Shown here piece after piece: positions 33,065-44,395 of a stretch of 64,000 bases of DNA. The notes under the pieces are model-generated. The model was not told the origin of the DNA and did not search any database. It saw only the letters and a list, made by a program, of their open reading frames with translations. Numbering within the stretch: position 1 is the first letter of the stretch; each line of letters opens with the position of its first letter. Made by a program: the position numbers and the translations under genes. This DNA comes from Chondrosia reniformis (lineage: Eukaryota > Porifera > Demospongiae > Chondrillida > Chondrillidae), in assembly GCA_947172415.1 (NCBI GenBank), contig OX359199.1:5205384-5269383 (forward strand), given 5' to 3'.

Positions 33065-36000
33065 ATGGCGGCTCCTTGGGCCACTCGACTTCTAAAGCAG
33101 ATTTGCCCACTCCGCCCAGGAGGATTAATTAATAGTACGTCTCGTGAAAGCAGTTCTGTGGTTATAATATATAACTGTAATTTTATTAACTATTTTTACG
33201 TACGCCCATAAAATTTTAATGGATTTTACCAGAGCTGAAGTGATTCGCTACATGTTATTCATTAGGACAAGTTGTGCGTAATGCCTCTCAGAACGCACCC
33301 AATAAAGTTGAAGTATTTATCAATGACAAACGACTGCTCTGTGATCCGAATACTACAGTCCTTCAGGTTTGTGTAGGGGTGGTGGGACCAGGATCCGGAG
33401 TCTGATGAAAATGTTCCTTTACCCTTTCATAGGCCTGTGCTATGGCGGGAGTGGAGATTCCACGATACTGTTACCATGACAGGCTCTCCATCGCTGGAAA
33501 CTGTAGAATGTGTCTGGTGGAAGTGGAGAAATCAGCAAAGGTGTGTACTTGTGTGATTGTCTGGTGTTTGAAGTGGAGCCATACCATATTATGTTTCATG
33601 TAGCCTGTAGCGTCTTGTGCAATGCCTGTTCTGAAAGGTATGAAGGTACTAACTGACTCACCAGCTACAAGAAAAGCAAGGTACATATTGGCTATAGGCC
33701 TGGGTATATATTGGCTATAGGCCTGGGTATATATTGGCTATAGGCCTGGGTATATATTGGCTATAGGTCTGGGTACATATTGGCTATAGGCCTAGGTACA
33801 TATTGGCTATAGGCCTGGGTACATATTGGCTATAGGCCTGGGTACATATTGGCTATAGGCCTGGTGAGGTTGTTGCAGAAACAATCTCAACTTCATTTTA
33901 GGGAGGGAGTGACAGAGTTTCTTCTGGTAAATCATCCTCTGGATTGTCCCATATGCGACCAGGGAGGAGAGTGTGACTTGCAGGATCAGTCTATGGCTTT
34001 TGGCAGTGATCGAAGTCGTTTTGTGGACATCCAGTTTGGTGGGAAGAGAGCAGTGGAAGATAAGAACATTGGACCTCTTATCAAGACTATTATGACCAGA
34101 TGCATACACTGTACTAGATGTGTGAGGTGAGGAGCACAGGATTACCATATGATGGTCACATGATGGTCACATGCTAATCACATGCTCAGTTGTCATGTGG
34201 TTGTCATGTGACAGGTTTGGTAATGAAATTGCTGGTGTAGAAGACCTGGGTACTACTGGTAGAGGAGGAGACATGCAGGTAAGTAAGCTCCATATATTGT
34301 GCCAATTTTCTACTAAAATACAATCTGTAATTTTAGATTGGAACCTATATTGAGAAGATGTTTAGATCAGAATTGTCTGGCAATGTCATTGATTTATGTC
34401 CAGTTGGAGCTCTTACATCCAAACCCTATGCTTTCACAGCCAGACCCTGGGAGCTAAGGTATGCAGCCATTTTTATTTACAGTTCAATGCTGAAAACTAA
34501 GTCTCCTCATCCTGTTATGTAGGAAAACTGACTCTATTGATGTAATGGATGCTGTTGGTAGCAATATTGTTGTAAATACTCATGGTGGGGATGTAATGAG
34601 AGTGATACCAAGAATAAATGAGGCCATTAATGAAGAATGGATTTCTGACAAAGCACGCTTCTCCTATGATGGACTGAAGAGGCAAAGACTAACCACTCCC
34701 TTTCTAAAAAATGACAGGGGTTCCCTCGTTGAGACCAGCTGGGAGGATGCCCTTATTACTACTGCTGATCGCATGCGGCATGTTCAGGGTGACAAGATGG
34801 CAGCTGTGGTTGGTGGGTTGATGGATGTGGAAGCTATGGTTTCATTGAAGGACCTATTCAATAGGGCATCCTCAGACAACCTGTACACTGAAGAAATTTT
34901 TCCTAATACTGGCAGTGGGTAAGTGGCTCATGATAGTCATGTGATAGTCACATGACATTGAGATTATTTTCTGTAGGTCAGACATAAGGTCCAGTTATCT
35001 GCTCAATACTAGTATATCTGGTATTGAAGAGGCTGACTTGGTATTGCTGGTAGGTACAAATCCAAGGTTTGAGGCTCCCTTGTTTAATGCCAGAGTGAGA
35101 AAGAGGTTTGTTTAGTTATCCTTGTTGGTTGTTTGTTGAATACGAGTATCCACATTGTTTAGCTACATTCATAACGAATTGAAAGTGGCACTAATTGGAA
35201 CAAAGGTAGATCTAACTTATGAATATCAGCACTTGGGGGAATCACCAAATGTGCTGGAAGAGATTGCAAATGGACGTCATTCATTTTCAAAGGTCTGTGT
35301 TGCAGTGTTTGATAGTAGTGTCTTCTGTTCATCCCCGTAGTATGATAATGTAGGAGTTAGCTGCTGCCGAGCGACCAGTTGTGGTTGTCGGTAGCTCTAC
35401 ACTGCAGAGACCTGATGGAACAGCCCTCTTGGGAAATGTAATAAAAATGGCCAACACTGTGGCACAGCCACGAGATAAGGAGTGGAGAGTGTTGAATGTA
35501 CTTCAAAGGGTAGGGCGATTATAAGGTAACCATGGAGATATGGTCTAATTGGAGGATTCTACTCACTATTTAGGTAGCCAGTCAGGTTGGTGCTCTAGAT
35601 ATAGGGTATAAAGCAGGACTTGGTAACCTTGATAAGATTAAATTCCTGTACCTCTTGGGAGCAGTGAGTCCAGTCTAATTATATCATATGTTCATCATGT
35701 GACATGTGTGTCATGTTACAGGAGAATATTGAGCGTAGTCAACTATCAGAAGATTGCTTTATTGTGTACCAAGGTCACCACGGTGATCAAGGAGCGCTCA
35801 TTGCTGATGTAGTTCTACCAGGGGCAGCTTACACTGAAAAAGATGCTACTTTCGTAAACACAGAGGGGCGTAGCCAGCACACCAGGGTTGCAGTCACACC
35901 CCCTGGAATGGCCCGTGAAGATTGGTCAATCATCAGAGCCTTGTCCGAAGTAAGTATGTACAATTAAGGTTAGTAGCATATGACACTATTGACTCACTGA

Positions 36001-36627
36001 CATACTGTATCACTGAAATATTGGTGGAGAATTTATTTTGGAAGACTGGTAGTTTTGAGCACAATCTGCCAATATTTCAACTCCCAATCTACACCAAACA
36101 TAGAAGAACAACTGTCTTGTCAGTAAAGTTGCCAAAGTAAAATCCACCAAATGCTATAATTTGAGCAATGTATCCTCCAAATATTCTTCCTGCCAAAATT
36201 TCCTGGCCACATGGTATACATATGATATAGGAATGTAATGTGATTGGTATAATACTATTTTTCTCTGTCTATCTATATAAAGGTGTCAGGATATAAATTG
36301 CCATATGATAATTTGCAAGATTTGCGAAGTAGAATGAAAGAAGTAGCTCCACATTTGGTTAAATATGGAGATCTGGAAGCTGCTAATTTCTTTGCTCTAG
36401 CTGCTAAACTTCTCAAGGTAAGATAATAATTTCATCTTTTGTTATAGCCAGTATAACCATGTGTATTTTATAATCAACAGTCATCCAAGATGGCCGCCAA
36501 GTCACTGACACCTCCTCAAACCAGCCTTGAGGACTTTTACATGACTGATGTGATCTCAAGATCGTCCCCCACAATGGCAAAATGTGTAGCTGCTGTGAAG
36601 GAGGACTTAGAAAAAAACAGATATTAA
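33065..36627 (+). CDS. NDUFS1: Complex I 75-kDa iron-sulfur subunit
   Basis: Carries three Fe-S clusters in the peripheral arm of NADH:ubiquinone oxidoreductase. Fifteen exons: 33065-33134, 33266-33366, 33433-33540, 33604-33680, 33902-34126, 34215-34278, 34337-34458, 34523-34918, 34977-35105, 35163-35292, 35354-35509, 35574-35663, 35722-35949, 36283-36417 and 36481-36627, about 725 aa (human 727). The presequence is Arg-rich. The 2Fe-2S ligands lie in [17 protein letters not shown], the His-containing cluster in [18 protein letters not shown] and the last 4Fe-4S in [12 protein letters not shown], with the fourth Cys in DLCPVGAL. The molybdopterin-like fold follows. Intron 4 carries a minisatellite that multiplies its donor site. 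Confidence 0.96.
33681..33866. repeat. 24-base minisatellite, about 8 copies, starting at the NDUFS1 exon 4 donor
   Basis: The unit GTACATATTGGCTATAGG plus CCTGGG begins exactly at the donor GT at 33681. Middle units read GTATAT, so every unit keeps a GT at the same place. The array ends just before GGTGAGGTTGTTGCAG. Confidence 0.95.
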
Positions 36628-39497
36628 CTCTCACATAACCCTTAATGTACTCTCTGTTGTTGTGGTTAATGCTATCTCTCTATATAATACATTATTATAC
36701 CGGCATACAGTACAAGTTACAAAGTATCATTTTCTTAAGTAAATAATGGTTCTATGTGCAAACGTTTTAAATGAGAATTTAATTGAAACCCTTACTCACA
36801 GAGAGGATAACAAACACATTCTTGTCAGAAAGAAGGCACTAGTACTATAAACACTATTGTTGAACAACTAAATTTCTTATTAGTATACGTACCTGCTCAT
36901 AATATCCTCATTAAAATACTGTATGCACAACATATACCAATATACATATACATGTATAATTCATAATGTGCATGGTTCATTTATATACATAGCATGTATG
37001 CTTATAATTATAAATTTAAGTATACATTCATCAATGAATCAAATTTGAGTACCAATGTGACAATAAAATCAAAAGTTATGTATCATTATCAAATGAACCT
37101 TTTGGCTTAGGGTATAGAGTTATGGCACCCTTAATTAGACTTGTTGCCATGAAATAGGTTGCTATGGAAACTCTCTATGTAGTTCTGTTGGAGATGAATC
37201 TGGGCTGTGGAAAGAGAAAAACTAATGTGCATTTTTAGTCACATATTATAGTTATACTCTGCATGGACATACAAATAAGGTTTAGAAGACAAACATAAAA
37301 AATAATTTAGTTATTTGCTGAAGTTAGATTGGATGAATAATTAATTATTAGTGCAGATCTATTTCAGATAAACTTAATGTGCACATCCATTAGCCTACTC
37401 CAGTGGGTTTTTAAGTACTTTAGCAATGATTTGCTTTTCTCATACTTAAACTAAAACACTTTTTACTACCATTCCTAATTTGGAACTAACATGGCAAACA
37501 TAAATTGTTTTGCAAGTCATCTTAAAAACATCCATGGTTACTACTCTACAGTCATACATTGACAGCCATTGAGAGGAATTAGACAATAGGTTACATGAAC
37601 CCATGTACTAAAACAACTTAAGTTTAGAAATAACAACAATATCACACCTGCACATGAAGAGGAATATCCTCCTAAAGTCAGTTGCTATGGTTAACATGTC
37701 ATGAACAAAAACCCAATCAAAGATATTACATTGTCTATTTACACAAATTTGAGAAGATATACCTTTTTAAGGTCATTGTATAAATAAGTAAAAAAACATT
37801 TTAAAATCAAATTGGAAGTAGGGATGGCAATGCAACTGATCATGACTAGCTAGTATCTAGTAAAAGTAACAAAACAAGACAGTGATCATTTGATAAGTTA
37901 AGGCTAACCTTACAGAGGTGGCAAATACTGAAATTGAAGTGATTTAACCATACACATCACTTCTATGTTTGGGTGCATTGTCCTTACTTTGGCTACCATT
38001 TTAATCATTTACCTAATTTGTTTCAGTGACTACTAGGTCGTCATGGAACAAAATTAAACATTTATTTGTACAACACAAAAATTGAACAACTAATTTACTA
38101 ATTGGTCTCACATACGTACTTAACCTGTGACAAATTTGCAGGTTTCACAAAACAGCATTATTCTAACCAACTTTAAACCAAGCAGGCATACAAATCACTC
38201 CAAGTATATAATACAATCTCTTTATAGAGAGGAAACAATTGCAAACTCTGTAATTCCAAGCTTATAGTTTGTATAAACAACTTATGATAGCATCATCCTA
38301 TAAGAATGAACATTGCTAAAAGCACACTTTCCAGTCCAAAAGGAATCAAATGATTCTATAGCCTGACTTAATGGACAAACTTTGACCACTTAAGAACATT
38401 AATAATTAATAATCTTAATAATTTCATACTGCTTTACAAATAAAATTACCATACAAATGCCTAAAACAATACTGCCATTGTAACAGATACAATGGCTAGT
38501 TTTTGAACATTTGGAGTGTTAATTTAGCAGGAAATCTATAAGCTTGGGAATTCCACCAGCTGGACAGGACTTGTCTTACATATATTCAGACAATTAGAAT
38601 TTCAAATGGGACTAACCCCAAATTCCACATATTCAATTTAGTATAAAGTCTTACTCAATAGTTGTATTTTAGAAAGTGTCTATAGTATATTAGTTATCAT
38701 ATTCCAAAATGCCAAAACTCACACTCAAAGTAGAGCTATTTGTAGCATCATCTTCAACAAACATCCTTCATCCAACTGAATGTCTACAGTATTTAGGCAA
38801 AACTAAAAGACAAACACAATCTGAAAATGTGTGACAAATAGAAGAAAATAAAATAATTTCAATCTTAAAAAGAAACGTTATAATTAAGTTTCCTATCCAA
38901 TTTGCAAACAACTTTACCTGACGGTTCACTTGCATAATGCTGTATCAACAGATTATGTCAACTTACATTAGATGTACACATGTGATCTCGTTAATTTAAG
39001 TCCAATGGCACAAGACTGATTCAAATATCAAACTAGATCTAGATCTAGAGTTAGTTTTGGACACAAAGATAGTGAATATTCATCTTTGCCAAGATTCACC
39101 TTATCAAAGAAGACAAACAATTATAGTTTTTAACTTTTGAATAGTATACATTAATTAACTAGACTATAATAATACGTATGGCAAGATTGAAGCTAAAGAC
39201 AAAGAAACAAACAATATATATAAATATATAATGGTTTCTGCATATTACCTGAATCAGTAACTATTAGCTATAAAACTTACCTTAAGAGAACAATATAAAT
39301 ACAAGTTAAATAAAAGCATTCAAAAAATGGTAATTTGGTATTTCATATGGTAAGGCTAACCATGCAGAAGTGGCATACTGAAACCTAACTATATATATAC
39401 ATCACTTCTATGTTTGGGCACCTCAGGGATAGTAGAAGTGAGGATCAATGCATGTACTACACACCTCCCTTAACTGAATTACAGTAGCTGGGAATTA
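36628..39497. other. Gene-poor AT-rich stretch downstream of NDUFS1
   Basis: I found no convincing coding exon in most of this stretch. A possible minus-strand terminal exon lies at 37131-37204, preceded by a good acceptor CTCTTTCCACAG and encoding about 24 residues to a TAA, with no recognised similarity. Two diverged copies of a roughly 80-base segment occur at about 37908 and 39350 (GGCTAACC, then ACATCACTTCTATGTTTGGG). The stretch could hold long 3' UTRs, a non-coding RNA or decayed repeats. Confidence 0.4.
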
Positions 39498-39749
39498 CTA
39501 GTTACTAGGGACTGGTAGACATGCTAAATCTGGTGGTCCCATTGAACAGATGTAATCCAGGACTTTTGCAGTTGTTATACTCACTGTAACTTCCATGCAA
39601 ATTTCCCTTGATCCACACTCTCTTTCACTATCTTTTCCACCTGAATGGGTTAAGCCAATAACTTTAATAATAATTGCACTCAGTCCTCCTTGTTTCTTAA
39701 TTGGACATGTTGCTAGGTAACCGATATTTGACTTCCATGGTAGTTCTAT
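39498..39749 (-). other. Possible terminal coding exon of an unidentified gene
   Basis: An open frame of about 83 codons follows a TTTATAG acceptor at 39750 and ends at a stop at 39498. Residues include GYLATCPIKKQGG and LDYICSMGPPDLAC. I recognise no family. An ATG with good context at 40060 (AAAATGGCTGTTGC) could be a first exon, but the phase does not join simply. Could equally be chance. Confidence 0.25.
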
Positions 39750-40549
39750 AAATAGATGAATACAGCAAATCAACACAATGAGACATATACTTGTCTAATC
39801 AAAATTTAATGTTAGTTTGTATAAACGTTAGGTACAAATTACATTTTGAACAGTTTCACAAGTAAAGAGTATTTTGTATGAGGTAAGATTAATAATCACA
39901 ACATTAAAGAAAAAGAAACATTATAGACTTCATTTAAATTAGTTATATAGTAGTTTGTCTGATTCTCTAAACAAGATAACCTACTAATCAGTGTACTTTA
40001 GGCATGGATAACGCCAAAGTTCCTCAAACTAGGCAATTGCGATATTTGAGCAACAGCCATTTTGGATTCACAAATTGATTGAAAAATAGCACGAGGATTT
40101 AGCTCACAATAGCACAAAATAGCGTAAAGAAAAAAAATATAAGTGATTCTTGTTAAATAAATATCCTTGTGACGTTGTCCTGTGTTGTGCATAAAACATG
40201 CCGATTGACATGTCAATTCATGCGGCTGTAAGAGCTTGTGAAGTAATAGATCACTGCTGAAATAATCAGAGATTCGATACTGATAGATTGTTTATTAATT
40301 AAGCACTTCTATTCATGGGGTCACTGTACATTTTATGATTTGCTTCGCTGGATAGCCATGAATGATTTCTAGTCGAAAATCAATAACAATAACAACTTGC
40401 TGAATAGGCCGGGTCATGTTCTGCATGTTGTCTATTGTTCTCGAACAGGACCTCGAAAACAATAAGCAAAATTTTAATTCCACGATTTTCCGCCAGGTTC
40501 ATGAAGTTTCCCGCCGACAATTTTTAATAAATAGGCAAGGAAATTTTCA

Positions 40550-41365
40550 GTCTTTGGCCTCCGGGCTATCAACTCTGGAGGTCTACTTTGGTGTGGATCG
40601 ATGCGCCAACCATTCTTGGAGTACGAGTAATGGTACATGCCTATCCGAAGGGTCATCGGTGTTCGTATAGTGGGGTGGTCTCTCTACCTATGGGTTAGTG
40701 CCTGGAGATGTATCTCACTATTAATCCTGCTTGTGTGTTAAATTGGCACTTGCGGATTCTTGCTATACGACCCGTACCTGGAGGTTGGTGTGGTCCAGTG
40801 CCACTACGTAGTCGGTCAGGAAGCTATTGTAGGCTGCCACATCAGGTTGGTTTGGAAGCATTTGCACTTGCATTTGGAATTTTACATGCGCATGTACTCA
40901 ATCTTTATGTCCGTATATATATGTACGTCCATATATATGCTGGTAGTTATGTATTATCTAATTCTTTCTTGTAGTTCATCGATGGGTCCCTACTCTAAAG
41001 CAACCTGGCCGATCCCAATGAGCTAAAGTCTGTGTACAGTGCTCTCAAGCTGCGTTGTGTGCACATGATGATTCTCATTGGTGGGAGTTTGTGGTCCGCC
41101 AGGGTCGGGCTTGTTCTGTCCGTAGCGTGAGGCAGGGCAAGACTAGTAACTGGTCACAGGTCGGTCAGGTACGCCGGACCGTTCCCGAGCAGCTTCTCTT
41201 ACGACGCAAGTAGTGGAAGTGTCAAACAGAGTTGAGAAACCGGAGGCCATTTGGGGCACGAAGTACTTCTACCTCCTCGTGGTGTGCCCTGGGGTCAACT
41301 TTACACTCAGTAAAGTGATGCGAAGCGAAGTACTGCAGCACCGTTCTAGGAACACTCAAAAGGAG
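40550..41365. other. GC-richer block of unknown nature, possibly a decayed gene or transposon
   Basis: Composition jumps above the AT-rich surroundings. Short open stretches look protein-like, e.g. plus-strand 41053-41217 reading ALCAHDDSHWWEFVVRQG and ending in a stop, and 40760-40850 with PYLEVGVVQCHYVVGQEA. No single frame runs through and no family is recognised. Consistent with a broken gene or mobile-element coding relic. Confidence 0.3.
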
Positions 41366-41689
41366 AAGAACTCTTTGCAACCATGAAGAACTTGTTTAAG
41401 ATTGAACATTTTTTTTAATTTAAAACCATGTACATGTATATTTCAGAATTGTAAAACAAAAATGATCATTGTGCAGTGGTTATATACAATCCCAATTGTC
41501 GATAATGATGAATTCATAATGAGATTGGTATAATTAAAATATAGCGCAAATGCATGCATCTATGTAAGCATTCAGTATACTCTTGTAAATTATTGCATAA
41601 CAAGTATTATAAGAATCCGAAGGGCCGGCCCATGTCCGGACACAGACACATAGACATTGATCATAATGAAGTAAAGTAAAACGAAAAAG

Positions 41690-41925
41690 GAAAAAAGGAA
41701 AAAAGGTGGAGAGTAAAAACGAAAGGAAAAAAGGAAAAGAGGAAAAAGGTGGAGAGTAAAAACGAAAGGAAAAAAGGAAAAGAGGAAAAAAGGTGGAGAG
41801 TAAAAACGAAAGGAAAAAAGGAAAAGAGGAAAAAAGGTGGAGAGTAAAAACGAAAGGAAAAAAGGAAAAGAGGAGGTGAGTAAAACGGAAAGGAAAAAAG
41901 GAAAAAAAGGAAAAAAAAAGGATGT
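41690..41925. repeat. Purine-rich minisatellite, about 46-48-base unit, about 5 copies
   Basis: Units of GGTGGAGAGTAAAAACGAAA plus GGAAAAAAGGAAAAGAGGAAAA. Strand-asymmetric purine tract lying directly beside the Penelope-like relic. Confidence 0.93.
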
Positions 41926-42180
41926 CTTCTGCATGATGTGTACTCCAGTGTGTACCAATTCCCTTGCGAGGATTGTCACTAGATCTATATAGGTGAGACA
42001 AAGGGGACTCTTAAGGTGAGACTTGGGAAGCACAAACAGGCAGTGAGGAGAGGTGATCCTAACAATGGCATTGCTGTTCATGCCCTGGAGTATTACACCT
42101 AATTACTGGCAGAGAAGAATCATGAAAGCCATACAGATTAAACCAGAGATGAACTTGGACAGCTATAACCAAATATTTCA
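41926..42180 (+). mobile_element. Penelope-like retroelement relic (GIY-YIG endonuclease end)
   Basis: In one plus frame from 41950 the reading is VYQFPCEDCH, stop (TAG at 41980), IYIGETKGTLKVRLGKHKQ, then GDPNNGIAVHALE. This matches the C-terminal GIY-YIG endonuclease of Penelope-like elements, with I-Y-I-G-E-T as the core. It is followed by remnants (RRIMKAIQIK, EMNLDSYN) of the usual tail. The in-frame stop and a frameshift show it is dead. No reverse-transcriptase part is seen. Confidence 0.75.
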
Positions 42181-43781
42181 TATTATAGTTGGGCAACTGA
42201 ACAGGATGATTTAATTACTAAGAAAGTATGCATGTATTAATATCCTGAATAATCACTGGAATGATTATACCTATCTCTGCACATTTGCAATGGTAGAAAG
42301 ACGAGACTAGCTAAGTGCATGTATAAATTAATTGTGATCTCATAGCAATCAGATTCTCCTATATGTAATGGCTATTCATTTGGTTTCTTACTATTTGTGT
42401 TAACATATATACCTGGTCATCTTCAATGTGAAATTATACATACTTAAGTTTTGCTATAGTCAGGACAACCTCAACCTTTCTCTGCACATTGGCGAGAGGT
42501 TGAAAGCTATGGTTTACCTATCACTGAGTTTCTAGATCATAAAGAATGATGCAAGACTGTTTAGCTAAATAGAGCCTTTATAATTAGTGCAGATCTAGAC
42601 CCCCTGATATCAGCTCATTTCAAACTGGGCTATGGAGCAGAGGTCCTGTGAGTTATGATCCAAAGTAGTATACTAGTTTAAGAAATGATTTAGAACTTTG
42701 AGTAGTAGAGCTGTAAGACATTTTCGAGGAGAAGGCATCCACCACCCCACTATACTATAAGTGAATAACTGTGAATATGAATATGAGGTTTCAGGAAAAG
42801 CTTACTACAGTCCTATGTACCTTTACAGTTATGTATAGTCCAAGTGTTAAGCAAGGCATAATTCACTCATTAGACTAGAGAAGGGTTAACAGCTGTGTCA
42901 ACAGAGATTGGCTGTTCTTCAACACATTTCCTATTAGTAATTTTCATAGTACATGAACCTACTTTTTGACACATCTTAACTATTCAAATTTCATGAGCAA
43001 AAATGAATATTGTCGTATTTATATCCATTGAGTGATAAACAGCTACGTTGAGCAAAGGTTACATTCAAATCATTTGAGACTATATAGAATCAGAAGGAGA
43101 CTGACCGGCCAGGTGTTAAACAGTGGTGAGAGATCTGGAACTGTATACAATAAAATTAAGGGGAAATTAAACAGGTTATTTCTCTGGTTTATATGGCAGA
43201 TAATCAGATGTGGTTAGAAAGAAGGGAAATGAGGAGAGAAAGTGGTTGAATAGGAAGAGCAACATGAGACATTTTTTCTTGTTTTGTGACAAGACTTTCA
43301 GAGTAAATTGAAAAAAATCCTGACAAGATGTCTGACAGTGCTCTAGCTGCACACATCCCAAGTGCTTGGATGCAAAGAAAAGCTGCATAATGAACTGTAT
43401 CTACATTTACAATCTTTTTGATACTTTTACATACTGTGAAATCTCTAAATAAAGTACTCTATCTACAAATGTTTTTATGATCACTAACACTGTTATAGCT
43501 GTGTAAAGGCTTTGATATATTATACACTGTGGTAAAAAATTATCATTACAGTTCAGAATGACTTTCTGTATTCTATATAAAAGCCCAATATGCATGTGAC
43601 AAACTCTCTTCATTGGCATATTGATTTGATTGATATATTATAGCTAAATCAATATAATGTTATTAAAATGATGGATGATAAATCATTAGAAAAGATCTTC
43701 CAAGAATGGTAGTTTTCTTATAACTTTTAGCTACAATGTGGTGCTTGTTATGCAATTTAAATAAAACAACACTCTCTGTGC
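42181..43781. other. AT-rich stretch with no recognised gene
   Basis: No coding exon, RNA gene or strong repeat was recognised. The right end is expected to include the MESD 3' UTR on the minus strand. Confidence 0.5.
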
Positions 43782-44343
43782 TCAAAGTTCCTCTTTGTGA
43801 TGTAGACCAGGATAGTGTTGGTTCTCCAAGTCTACTCTGATACATTCTGGCTGCTGCACCAAGAAGTCCTTAACTTGCCACGCTTGCTCCCCATCCTGTA
43901 TCATGAAGATAACTTTACCCTCTTGCACTACAAATCTCTGTGTAGAGAGATGACCATTCAGTAACCCTTGCTGCCAGCGCATGGAGACTAGCTCCGTCTC
44001 TTCCTTACTTGGGTTACCAGCCAAATTAGCAAAGATCATCAAAGGTTGGTTTTTCTTTGTAGCTTTTAATATATCTTCCTTATCCATGCCTGTATAGAAT
44101 ATTACACCATGGTTATAGCACGAAAGACCTGCTAGCTAGATATTAGGTACTAAATCGTGGGGATGTACCTGGCTTTAATTTCGGCGGCATTCGAAGCTCG
44201 TCATCCAACTCTTCCTCTTCCTCATTCCATTCCTTGTCTATTCGATCTAAATCCGCATCAGATAAATCATTCAGATTTTTTTCTTTGTGAGAAAATGAAC
44301 AATGAAAAATGAAAAACAAATAGAACAGTGCTAAGGCGACCAT
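43782..44343 (-). CDS. MESD: MESD, ER chaperone for LRP/Wnt co-receptors
   Basis: Folds LRP5/6-type beta-propeller receptors in the endoplasmic reticulum, so it supports Wnt signalling. Two exons (plus coordinates) 44169-44343 and 43782-44089 give about 160 aa. The ATG at 44343 opens a signal peptide (MVALALFYLFFIFHCSFS); upstream in-frame sequence has no ATG. LNDLSDADLDRIDKEW is the N-terminal helix. EDILKATKKNQPLMIFANL starts the ferredoxin-like core and WQVKDFLVQQPECIRV ends it. The protein ends in KEEL, a KDEL-type ER retrieval signal (human REDL). The lysine-rich C-terminal extension of vertebrates is missing. Head-to-head with YIPF3. Confidence 0.92.
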
Positions 44344-44395
44344 GCTGTATGCTAGACTCAGGGGATTCCCCACGTAATGGGCGTGTCTTGAGAAA
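44344..44395. promoter_or_regulatory. Shared 5' region of MESD and YIPF3
   Basis: Fifty-two bases between start codons, the shortest divergent gap here. A four-codon upstream frame (ATG at 44378, stop before the YIPF3 ATG) lies in the YIPF3 leader if transcription starts upstream of it. Confidence 0.55.

Noticed and set aside
41534-42081. Phe/Ser-rich minus-strand open frames resembling membrane helices
   Set aside because: They are translations of the purine-rich array and the antisense of the Penelope-like relic.
44344-44373. MESD start upstream of 44343
   Set aside because: The extension begins with GTG and would bury the signal peptide. ATG at 44343 fits better.
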